A DNA stretch of 64,000 nt from Sinorhizobium numidicum. Its GTDB lineage: Bacteria > Pseudomonadota > Alphaproteobacteria > Rhizobiales > Rhizobiaceae. Position numbers and translations under genes: made by a program. The notes under the pieces were generated by a model. The model worked only from the letters and a program-made list of their open reading frames with translations, was not told the DNA's origin and ran no database searches. Below, piece by piece: positions 43,659-51,407 of the stretch (positions are counted from its first letter, which is position 1; each line of letters begins with the position of its first letter). The stretch is from assembly GCF_029892045.1 (NCBI RefSeq), contig NZ_CP120367.1, forward strand, positions 1,612,001 through 1,676,000. The letters are read 5' to 3'.

Positions 43659-44834
43659 ATGCAGATCACACGCAGAACCTTTGTCGGCGGTGTCGCCGGC
43701 ATGGCGGGACTTGGCCTGATCCCCAGCCGCGGCTGGTCGCAGGCAAAAGCCCCGGCAAGCCCCGTCACGATCACCGTCGTTGATGTCGCTGGCAATCTTG
43801 CCCTGACGCAGGGCATGTTCGAGAACTATGCGGCAGCGAAGCCTGAATGGGTCTCGAACTTCGCCTTCACCAAGGCGCCGGCTCCGGAGCTACCGTCAAA
43901 GATCAAGGCGCAACAGGCGGCAGGCAAGGTCGACATCGATCTCGTGCTGACCGGCACCGACGCTCTTGCTGCGGGGCTCGACCAGGGATTATGGATCGAT
44001 CTCACCCCGCACAAGGCGGCCCTGCCCGATCTTCAGAGCATCCTTTTGCCGCAGGCCTTTAAGATGCAAGGGCTTGCGAAGGATCAGGGCGTCGTCATCA
44101 CCTATTATCCCTCAGGTCCGCTGATCGAATATATTCCGGAGCGCGTTCCCGCGCCCCCGAAAACGGCGGCCGAACTTCTGGAATGGACCAAGGCCAACAA
44201 GAACCGCTTCATGTACGCCCGGCCCGCCAATTCCGGTCCCGGCCGTACCTTCCTGATGGGGCTTCCCTATATTCTCGGAGACAGCGATCCGCGGGACCCG
44301 GTCAATGGCTGGAGCAAGACCTGGGAGTACCTGAAGGCCCTCGGGGAGAACATCGAGTATTACGGCACCGGCACGACGCAGGTGATGAAGGAACTCGGCG
44401 AAGGCACCCGCGACATGGTCGTTACGACCACCGGCTGGGACATCAACCCGCGCGTCCTCGGTATCGTTCCGGCCGAGGCGAAGGTCGGCACGCTCGAAGG
44501 CTTCCACTGGGTGACCGATGCGCATTACGCGGTGATCCCGAAGGGCGTTTCGGACGAGAAGGTCGGCGTGCTTCTCGACGTCATCAACTTCATCCTTCAG
44601 CCGCAGCAGCAGGCGATCGCCTACGACGAGGGCTATTTCTATCCCGGTCCCGCGGTAAAAGGCGTCACGCTCGATATGGCGCCGAAGGAGAGCCAGGACG
44701 CCATCGCCGAGTTCGGCCGGCCGGAATATGAAGACTGGATTGCCAACAATCCGCTCGAGGTTCCACTCGAACCGGCCAAGATCGTCGAGGCTTTCCGCAT
44801 CTGGGACGAGCAGATCGGCGCATCCAAGGGCTAA
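43659..44834 (+). CDS. ABC transporter substrate-binding protein with Tat-type signal
   Basis: A 391-residue extracellular solute-binding protein of the spermidine/iron-like family 1. Residues 1-30 hold a twin-arginine signal (MQITRRTFVGGVAGMAGLGL), so it is probably exported folded. Mature motifs include VDIDLVLTGTDALAAGLDQG, GVVITYYPSGPLIEYIP and TTTGWDINPRVLGIVPAE. GGAGG lies nine bases before the ATG. Its place between uxaC and uxuB suggests it binds a hexuronate or a small uronate-containing oligomer. This is inference from context. Confidence 0.9.
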   Translation: MQITRRTFVGGVAGMAGLGLIPSRGWSQAKAPASPVTITVVDVAGNLALTQGMFENYAAAKPEWVSNFAFTKAPAPELPSKIKAQQAAGKVDIDLVLTGTDALAAGLDQGLWIDLTPHKAALPDLQSILLPQAFKMQGLAKDQGVVITYYPSGPLIEYIPERVPAPPKTAAELLEWTKANKNRFMYARPANSGPGRTFLMGLPYILGDSDPRDPVNGWSKTWEYLKALGENIEYYGTGTTQVMKELGEGTRDMVVTTTGWDINPRVLGIVPAEAKVGTLEGFHWVTDAHYAVIPKGVSDEKVGVLLDVINFILQPQQQAIAYDEGYFYPGPAVKGVTLDMAPKESQDAIAEFGRPEYEDWIANNPLEVPLEPAKIVEAFRIWDEQIGASKG

Positions 44835-44921
44835 GCCAGCGATCGATCGGGCGCAGGTGGACGGCCGCCCGCGCCCGATCGAATACGCAGGTGACCCGAT
44901 GCGCATGATGAATGGGAGACG

Positions 44922-46028
44922 ATGAACTTGACTCTGCCGGTGCAAAACGCAAGACAGGCGCCCCTCGTTAAGCAAGGCGAGCGCCTGGAGCTTGCTGGCC
45001 TCAGCCGCTCGTTCGGCGCCTACAACGCCCTCGACGGGATTGATCTCACTATCGAACCGGGCGAATTCATCGCTCTTCTCGGCCCATCGGGCTGCGGCAA
45101 GTCGACCGCTCTCAACTGCGTCGCCGGCCTCCTGCCGCTCTCGGGCGGCGAGATCCGTCTTGGGGGGCGACGCATCGACCAGCTCGAACCGGAAAAGCGC
45201 GGCTTCGGCATGGTGTTCCAAAGCTATGCCCTCTTCCCGCACATGACCGTGCGCCGCAATGTCGGCTTCGGGCTTGCGATGCAGGGTGTTCGCGGCGCCG
45301 AGGCGGAAAAGCGTATCGACGACGCCCTCAACCTCGTTCGCCTCGGCTCGCAGCGCGACAAGCTGCCTGGCCAATTATCGGGCGGCCAACAGCAGCGGGT
45401 CGCCATCGCCCGCGCCGTGGTCATTCGCCCTCCCATCGTGTTGATGGACGAACCGCTTTCCAACCTCGACGCGAAGCTCAGACTTGAGATGCGCGCGGAA
45501 ATCCGCGGCATCCACGACCAGATCGGCTCGACCACCATCTATGTGACCCATGATCAGGACGAAGCGCTCTCGCTCGCCGACCGCATCGTCGTGATGAGCC
45601 AGGGCCGGATCATGCAGATCGGAACGCCGGAAGACCTCTACCAGCGCCCCGCCCATGTCGAGGTGGCGGACTTCATGGGTTTTCGCACGCGGCTTGCCGG
45701 GCGGGTGCTTTCCGTTTCCGGCAGCGAAGCGCAAATCGAAGCGGCTGGCGCACGTCTGACGGGAACCCCGCGCGAGCCGCTTCGGCCCGGAGACGCCGCG
45801 ATCCTCTCGGTGCGGCCGGAAGATCTGGTGGCGGTCGAGGGCGGCGACGGCATCGCGGTGACGGTCAACAATATGGAATATCGCGGCCGCGCCTTTTTTG
45901 GCATGGCCCATGCCGGCGACGGATCGGAACTCTATTTCCGCGCCGACAATGCGCTGCCGCGCGGGGCTGCCGCGACGCTGCGGCCGGTTGACGGCAGAGC
46001 CCTCGTCTTCAAGGGGCACGGGGAATGA
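44922..46028 (+). CDS. ABC transporter ATP-binding protein (Pot/Fbp type)
   Basis: A 368-residue ATPase. Walker A is GPSGCGKST, Q-loop VFQSYALFPHMT, signature LSGGQQQRVAIARA, Walker B VLMDEPLSNLDAKL, followed by THDQDEAL. A TOBE domain (~285-368) closes the protein. GGGAG precedes ATG 44922. Its stop overlaps the first permease start (ATGA). It energises the importer in the uronate cluster. Confidence 0.92.
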   Translation: MNLTLPVQNARQAPLVKQGERLELAGLSRSFGAYNALDGIDLTIEPGEFIALLGPSGCGKSTALNCVAGLLPLSGGEIRLGGRRIDQLEPEKRGFGMVFQSYALFPHMTVRRNVGFGLAMQGVRGAEAEKRIDDALNLVRLGSQRDKLPGQLSGGQQQRVAIARAVVIRPPIVLMDEPLSNLDAKLRLEMRAEIRGIHDQIGSTTIYVTHDQDEALSLADRIVVMSQGRIMQIGTPEDLYQRPAHVEVADFMGFRTRLAGRVLSVSGSEAQIEAAGARLTGTPREPLRPGDAAILSVRPEDLVAVEGGDGIAVTVNNMEYRGRAFFGMAHAGDGSELYFRADNALPRGAAATLRPVDGRALVFKGHGE

Positions 46029-46903
46029 ACAGGCCCTCCCTTCGCTTGAGGCTGGCCGCCCACGGCTTCGATGCAACAACGCTGCTCGTACTGCCCGGGC
46101 TTCTCGTCATGTTGGCACTGTTCGTCTACCCGTTTTTCTACGGCATCGTCGATTCGCTTACGCCGCGCGAAGGTGCCTGGTATTCGAACTACACCCGGTT
46201 CTTCACCGATCGCTTCCAGTATGCAACGATCGCCGCAACGCTCTGGCTTGCGCTACCCGTGACGATCGTCAATCTGGCGCTAGCGCTGCCGATCGCCTTT
46301 CGGGTTCGATTGATGCGCCGCCAGCGGCTCTTGACCACGATCCTCGTGCTCCCCATCACCCTCGGCACGGTGTTCGTGGCCGATGGCCTTTTGACCTTTC
46401 TCGGCCCTCAAGGCTGGTTCAACCGCACATTGATCCTCATCGGTCTCCTTGAAGGGCCGGTGAAGCTTACCAATAACTATTGGGGCGTCTTCGCGTCGCT
46501 GCTGATCACCGGCTTTCCCTTCGCCTTCCTTCTGACGCTTTCCTACGTGACCGGCATCGACCCGGCGATCGAACAGGCGGCAGCAACGCTCGGGGCCGGA
46601 CCGCGCCAGCGCTTTACGCGGATCTTCCTGCCGCTTCTCGTGCCTGGTCTTGCGGTCACCTTTTGTCTTGCCTTTGTGCAAGCCTTCGCCGTCTTTCCTT
46701 CGGCCGTCCTCCTTGGTGCGCCTGCGGGCCCGACGCGGGTGATCTCAATCGCTGCCTACCAGGCTGCCTTCGAGCAATACGACCATTCCATGGGCTCAGC
46801 GATCGCCATGATCATGGGCATCGTCGAACTTGTCGTCGTCGTGGCGGTACTGGGCCTGCGTTCGCTCTTCTATCGGGGACCGGCGGGCGGTACGAAAGGA
46901 TGA
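46025..46903 (+). CDS. ABC transporter permease (PotB/FbpB-like)
   Basis: A 292-residue inner-membrane permease with six predicted helices. The ATPase-docking loop reads PAIEQAAATLGAGPRQRF. The first helix is TLLVLPGLLVMLALFVYPFFY. The ATG overlaps the ATPase stop, so the two are translationally coupled. It is one half of the uronate-cluster importer channel. Confidence 0.9.
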   Translation: MNRPSLRLRLAAHGFDATTLLVLPGLLVMLALFVYPFFYGIVDSLTPREGAWYSNYTRFFTDRFQYATIAATLWLALPVTIVNLALALPIAFRVRLMRRQRLLTTILVLPITLGTVFVADGLLTFLGPQGWFNRTLILIGLLEGPVKLTNNYWGVFASLLITGFPFAFLLTLSYVTGIDPAIEQAAATLGAGPRQRFTRIFLPLLVPGLAVTFCLAFVQAFAVFPSAVLLGAPAGPTRVISIAAYQAAFEQYDHSMGSAIAMIMGIVELVVVVAVLGLRSLFYRGPAGGTKG

Positions 46904-46954
46904 TGCGATGCAACGCGACCACGCAACGACAATGCTTTTCGGGGAAGTGACGCC

Positions 46955-47788
46955 ATGATCCGAGACCAGGGTCCCGCCTCCAAACTATGGCGCTTCGCCG
47001 TCTGGGCCCTTGCCGGCCTATTCGTGCTCAATCTCCTCGGCGTCATCGCCGCCGTCATCATGAACTCCTTTGCGAGGCGCTGGCTCGGCACTTGGCTTCC
47101 GGCCGGCTGGACGACGCGCTGGTATTTCGATGCATGGAGCGAATTTCAACTCTCGAGCGTCGTCCTCGTCACCTTCGAGATCGTATTCACCGTCGTCCTC
47201 ATTTCCGGCCTGATCGGGGTCGTCACGGCCTATGCGCTGGCGCGACGGGATTTTCCGGGCAAGCGTGCGATCATCCTTCTCTTTCTGCTGCCGCTGCTCA
47301 TTCCGCCGCTCACCTACGGCATTCCGCTTGCCACCGTCCTCTATCGGCTCGGACTTGGCGGCACCTTCTGGGGCGTCGTGCTGATCAACGTCGTTCCCTC
47401 GCTGCCCTTCGTCATCCTCGTGATGATCCCGTTCATCGAACAGATCGATCCCCGTATAGAGGCGGCTGCGCGCGTCTTTGGCGCCGGCACGACCAGCCTT
47501 TTCCTGCGCATTCTCCTGCCGCTGCTCTTGCCGGGCATGCTGGCGGCACTGCTCCTCGTCCTTGTGCGCACGATCGCCATGTTCGAGCTCACCTTCCTGA
47601 TCGCCGGACCGACGACGCAGACCCTGGTCGTCTCGCTCTACTATGCCGTCTTCGCCTCGGGCGTTCGCGCTTCACAGTCGATCGACGCCATGGCGGTTGT
47701 CTACATGATCACCACCTTAATTTGGCTGGTAATCGCACTGCAATTCGTAAGCCCGACGCAGATCGTCGCGCGCGCGAAAGCGGGATAG
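46955..47788 (+). CDS. ABC transporter permease (PotC-like)
   Basis: A 277-residue permease forming the second half of the channel. The docking loop is DPRIEAAARVFGAGTTSLFL and the first helix AVWALAGLFVLNLLGVIAAV. A purine-rich GGGGAAG precedes ATG 46955. The palindromic element at its 3' end (47777-47868) overlaps the last codons. Confidence 0.9.
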   Translation: MIRDQGPASKLWRFAVWALAGLFVLNLLGVIAAVIMNSFARRWLGTWLPAGWTTRWYFDAWSEFQLSSVVLVTFEIVFTVVLISGLIGVVTAYALARRDFPGKRAIILLFLLPLLIPPLTYGIPLATVLYRLGLGGTFWGVVLINVVPSLPFVILVMIPFIEQIDPRIEAAARVFGAGTTSLFLRILLPLLLPGMLAALLLVLVRTIAMFELTFLIAGPTTQTLVVSLYYAVFASGVRASQSIDAMAVVYMITTLIWLVIALQFVSPTQIVARAKAG

Positions 47789-47868
47789 GAAGAATGTGCA
47801 CGTTTTTCCGCCCGCATTCCGCTCTCTTTCATCAAAAACGATCGCTTTCATGATTTTGGGTGATTGAA
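47777..47868 (-). repeat. RIME-like palindromic element overlapping a permease stop
   Basis: Read on the minus strand, the sequence from TTGGG through AAACGATCGTTTTTG-like and AGAGCGGAATGCGGGCGGAAAAAC matches the forward element at 55073-55177. The outer arms AAAGCGGGA and CCGCTCTC could form a hairpin that includes the permease stop codon. It may act as a terminator or stability element between permease and uxuB. Confidence 0.65.
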
Positions 47869-47906
47869 CCAAAACCATCGCGATCTGAGAAACAGCAGGT
47901 CTCCTG

Positions 47907-49370
47907 ATGCGCCTTTCACGACAGACCCTCGACCGCCTGCCGGCAACAGTCATAAAGCCGGATTACGATCCCGCCAGCATTGCCATTGGCATTGTCCATC
48001 TCGGCATCGGCGCGTTTCACCGGGCGCATCAGGCCGTTTTCACCGATGCGGTGCTTGCGCGTGATCCGTCCTGGGGCATTTGCGGCGTCTCGCTCCGAAG
48101 CCCGGAGACGCGGGATGCACTGGCTCCCCAGGATGGGCTCTATACGCTGAAGGTACAGGACGGCAGTGGAGAGGAACTGCAGGTGATCGGCAGTGTCGTC
48201 GAACTCCTCTGTGCGCCGGAAAATCCGCAAGCCGTTCTCGACCGGATGGCTAGCCCGGCCACGCGGATCGTGTCGCTGACGATCACGGAGAAAGGCTATT
48301 GCCATAATCCGGCAACCGGCATGCTGGACGAGAACCACCCGGATGTCGCCCACGACCTACGCAACCATGCACGACCGAAATCGGCTGTCGGCTTCATCGT
48401 CGAAGCACTCGCACGAAGAGCAAGCGCCGGCGTTCCCCCCTTCACGCTGCTTTCCTGCGACAACCTCCCCTCCAACGGCCACGTGCTGAAACGCGTCGTC
48501 ACACGCTTCGCGGAGCTTCGTGACCCGGCACTCGGAGATTTTGTAAGCCGCGTTGCCTCGCCGTCGACCATGGTGGACCGGATCGTGCCGGCAACGACCG
48601 ACACTGATCGAGCCCAAATCGCTGCGGCGCTTGGGGCCTCCGATGCCTGGCCGGTCGTCACCGAACCGTTCCGGCAATGGGTCATCGAGGATGAATTTCC
48701 GCTTGGCCGACCCGACTGGGAAAAGGTCGGAGCAACCTTCGTCGATGACGTTTCCGCCTTCGAGATGATGAAGCTTCGGCTACTGAACGGTAGCCATTCG
48801 ACGCTTGCCTATCTCGGCTATCTGGCGGGCGCCGAAACGGTAGCCGACGCAATGAGCCTTCCTGGCATGGAGCCTCTCATCGAAGGTCTTATGCGTGAAG
48901 AGGTCACGCCAACCCTGCCGCCCTTGCCGGGCTTCGACCTTCCCGCCTATCGGGCGGAACTTTTGAAGCGCTTCCGCAATCCGGCACTTCGCCACCGAAC
49001 ATGGCAGATCGCCATGGATGGATCGCAGAAATTGCCACAGCGCCTTCTGGCAACGATCCGCGACCGCCTGACGCAAGGCGCAAGCTATGATCGCCTCGCG
49101 CTCGGCGTTGCCGCCTGGATGCGCTATGCGCGCGGAGTGGATGAATCCGGCAAACCGATCGACGTCAGAGACCCGCACGCGGCCCGCATCGCTGAGCTTA
49201 TCCGGGGAATTGATGAGCCGGAACGGATGGTCGACGCGTTTCTCGGCATGATGGATGTCTTCGGTAGCGATCTTTCGACGAGCGGCCCGTTCCGGGCGAC
49301 GCTTGTCAAAGCTTTGACCAGGCTCTTCGAAGAAGGATCGGCGGCAACGCTTCGCTTCTACGCGCGGTAG
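47907..49370 (+). CDS. uxuB: D-fructuronate reductase UxuB (mannitol dehydrogenase family)
   Basis: A 487-residue polyol-specific long-chain dehydrogenase that reduces D-fructuronate to D-mannonate with NADH. The N-terminal Rossmann domain has GIVHLGIGAFHRAHQAVF, followed by SLTITEKGYCHNPATG, TLLSCDNLPSNGHVLKRV and PSTMVDRIVPATTD. The catalytic Lys lies in FEMMKLRLLNGSHS. Length matches E. coli UxuB (486). The alternative, a mannitol or arabinitol dehydrogenase, is made unlikely by the uxuA/uxaC neighbourhood. Confidence 0.92.
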   Translation: MRLSRQTLDRLPATVIKPDYDPASIAIGIVHLGIGAFHRAHQAVFTDAVLARDPSWGICGVSLRSPETRDALAPQDGLYTLKVQDGSGEELQVIGSVVELLCAPENPQAVLDRMASPATRIVSLTITEKGYCHNPATGMLDENHPDVAHDLRNHARPKSAVGFIVEALARRASAGVPPFTLLSCDNLPSNGHVLKRVVTRFAELRDPALGDFVSRVASPSTMVDRIVPATTDTDRAQIAAALGASDAWPVVTEPFRQWVIEDEFPLGRPDWEKVGATFVDDVSAFEMMKLRLLNGSHSTLAYLGYLAGAETVADAMSLPGMEPLIEGLMREEVTPTLPPLPGFDLPAYRAELLKRFRNPALRHRTWQIAMDGSQKLPQRLLATIRDRLTQGASYDRLALGVAAWMRYARGVDESGKPIDVRDPHAARIAELIRGIDEPERMVDAFLGMMDVFGSDLSTSGPFRATLVKALTRLFEEGSAATLRFYAR

Positions 49371-49397
49371 GGCGCGCTGCCGCGCGAGGTAAGCTCA

Positions 49398-50354
49398 TTA
49401 CGGGCGTGCGATCGGAAGGACAGTTTTCCGCTCGATCTCGTTTGCAACCGAGAAGATCAGAAACTCCGTCGCCTGGCCGATGCGCTCACCGTCGAGCAGC
49501 CGTACCATGTCATCGACGCCGAGAATGGGAGTTCCGCCGATTGCGAGTACGAAGTCGCCTTCTTTGAGACCCGCCTGATCGGCTGGACCGCCCGGCTCGA
49601 CGCGGCGCAATCTGACTGAGGTTTCGCCGCTGACGCCTGCGCGCAACGCCACCCGTCGCGGCAAGGCGATCGTATCGACCGAGACGCCGATGAAGGCGCG
49701 GCGCACGCGGCCAAACCGAAGGATCTCCGAAATGACGAAGTTTGCCGTATTCGAGGCAACCGCAAAAGCTATGCCCTGCGCACCCTGAATGACGGCCGTG
49801 TTGACGCCCACGACCTCCCCGGCCGAAGACACCAGCGGACCGCCGGAGTTTCCCGGATTGAGCGCAGCATCGGTCTGAACCACGTCGTCGATGAGGCGGC
49901 CGTTGGCGGCCCGCACGGAACGTCCAAGTGCCGACACCACACCGGCGGTCACCGTCCACTCGAAGCCGAGAGGGTTACCGATGGCGATCGCGATCTGACC
50001 TCGCTTCAGGTTTTTTGAATCGCCGAGCGGCGCCCAGGCGCTGAGGGTCGAATCGGCCCTGATTAGGGCAAGATCTGTATCGGGATCCCGGCCGAGGATG
50101 CGGCCCTCGCCACTGTAGCCGTCCGGCATCTTGAGACGAATGCCGCGCGCGTTCTCGACCACATGATTGTTGGTGACGATCAATCCGTCGGGAGAAATGA
50201 CGAACCCGGAGCCCTGGCCGCCATAGCCACCGATCCTTTCGATCCGGCTGACGGCAGGGCCGACGCGATCGACGACATCGGTCACCGTCCGTGAATAGGC
50301 GTCCAACAGCTCGGCATCCGCTGCGGCGTGAATTTCCTTGTCGATATAGCCCAT
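49398..50354 (-). CDS. HtrA/Deg-type serine protease with PDZ, no signal peptide
   Basis: A 318-residue trypsin-like protease. The triad is His in LIVTNNHVVENA, Asp in DPDTDLALIRA, and Ser in LNPGNSGGPLVS. A PDZ domain (~225-305: VEPGGPADQAGLKEGDFVLA) follows. HtrA proteins usually have an N-terminal export signal, but here the ATG at 50354, backed by GAGG, gives MGYIDKEIHAAADAELL with no hydrophobic stretch. It therefore looks cytoplasmic. Similar cytoplasmic Deg-type proteins exist. It stands between two ABC islands, with no operon partner. Confidence 0.88.
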   Translation of the reverse strand: MGYIDKEIHAAADAELLDAYSRTVTDVVDRVGPAVSRIERIGGYGGQGSGFVISPDGLIVTNNHVVENARGIRLKMPDGYSGEGRILGRDPDTDLALIRADSTLSAWAPLGDSKNLKRGQIAIAIGNPLGFEWTVTAGVVSALGRSVRAANGRLIDDVVQTDAALNPGNSGGPLVSSAGEVVGVNTAVIQGAQGIAFAVASNTANFVISEILRFGRVRRAFIGVSVDTIALPRRVALRAGVSGETSVRLRRVEPGGPADQAGLKEGDFVLAIGGTPILGVDDMVRLLDGERIGQATEFLIFSVANEIERKTVLPIARP

Positions 50355-50609
50355 GACCTGTTCCTCTGGCCTCAACACCAAGTGGAAGGGTGTGTGATCT
50401 CTTCGAGCGTCCGGAGGTGTGACGGTCACCGGCGTGCGCAGGCTTTGTTCAAGATGGCCGGCCATTCGAAACCCGGCCGGCGCCACCGTCTTCCAGAAAG
50501 GAGATATGATTGCCTGCGGGTACGTTCAAGCCGCCGCTGCAATGTCAAAAGGCGCGAGCTCCCTTCGAACTGGGGGAGAGATCCAACGGGACCAGCGCTC
50601 CTTGAAAGG
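50355..50609. other. Intergenic region downstream of an ABC operon
   Basis: A 255-base stretch between the HtrA-like gene start and the sugar ABC ATPase stop. A GC-rich hairpin GCCGG...CCGGC (50457-50483) could stop the ABC operon transcript. No gene is supported. Confidence 0.4.
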
Positions 50610-51407
50610 TCAATCGGCAACAGGGCGGATCTTTCTTGCCTCATCGGCGGTAAGCGCGTTTTCGAGTGTGCCGGAAACGATAATCTCCAGGACCTCGTGT
50701 TCGTCGGTATTCTTGATGTAGCGGTCGCCGACATACTCGCCGCGTTTAAGCACCATGACGCGGTCGCCGACGGCAAAAATGTCAACAAGCCGGTGCGAGA
50801 TGATGATCTGGGCCACGCCCTGTCGCTTCAGCTCGAGCATGGTCTCGAGCAAACGCTCGGTCGCCATTACCGAGAGATTGGCGGTCGGCTCGTCAAGGAT
50901 GACGACACGCGGCTCGAACGAGATCGCCCGCGCAATCGCGACCGATTGCTGGCGCCCGCCCGACAGGCTCTCGACCTTTTGATAGACGGAATTCACGTCC
51001 ACTTTCAGCCGCTTCAGCACGCTATCGGCTTCCGTATACATCTTGCGCCGATCGACAAAGGGACCCTTGAGCGGCCAGCGGCCAAGGAAGATGTTCTGGC
51101 CGACGTCCATGTTGCCGCAAAGCGCGAAGTCCTGGTAGATCATCTCTATCCCGGCATCACGGCTCTCATGCGGGCTCTTGAAATGAACCGCTTGTCCGGC
51201 AACCAGGATCTCGCCGGCGTCGCGCTGATAGGCCCCCGTGAGGATTTTCATGAGCGTCGATTTGCCGGCCGAGTTGTCGCCGACGAGACCGAGTATCTCG
51301 CCGGGATAAAGTGCGAGATCGACCTTGCGGAGCGCCTGCACGGCACCGAAGGCCTTTTCGATACCCCGCATCTCCACAATAGGCTCGGGTAATGTCGCAT
51401 CAGCCAT
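50610..51407 (-). CDS. Sugar ABC ATP-binding protein, single cassette (FrcA-like)
   Basis: A 265-residue ATPase of the CUT2 type but with one nucleotide-binding cassette in place of the usual two. Walker A is GDNSAGKST (with Asn/Ala variation), Q-loop IEMIYQDFALCGNMDV, signature LSGGRQQSVAIARAI, and Walker B VVILDEPTANL, then IISHRLVD. FrcA of rhizobia is also single-cassette. ATG 51407 overlaps the fused permease stop by eight bases. Substrate is not readable. Confidence 0.9.
   Translation of the reverse strand: MADATLPEPIVEMRGIEKAFGAVQALRKVDLALYPGEILGLVGDNSAGKSTLMKILTGAYQRDAGEILVAGQAVHFKSPHESRDAGIEMIYQDFALCGNMDVGQNIFLGRWPLKGPFVDRRKMYTEADSVLKRLKVDVNSVYQKVESLSGGRQQSVAIARAISFEPRVVILDEPTANLSVMATERLLETMLELKRQGVAQIIISHRLVDIFAVGDRVMVLKRGEYVGDRYIKNTDEHEVLEIIVSGTLENALTADEARKIRPVAD

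Noticed and set aside
44112..45374. A 420-codon minus-strand frame opposite the uronate-cluster ABC genes
   Set aside because: It mirrors certain genes, spans two of them and has no start signal.
47907..49370. Mannitol 2-dehydrogenase
   Set aside because: Same superfamily, but the uxaC and uxuA neighbours and the length match point to fructuronate reductase.
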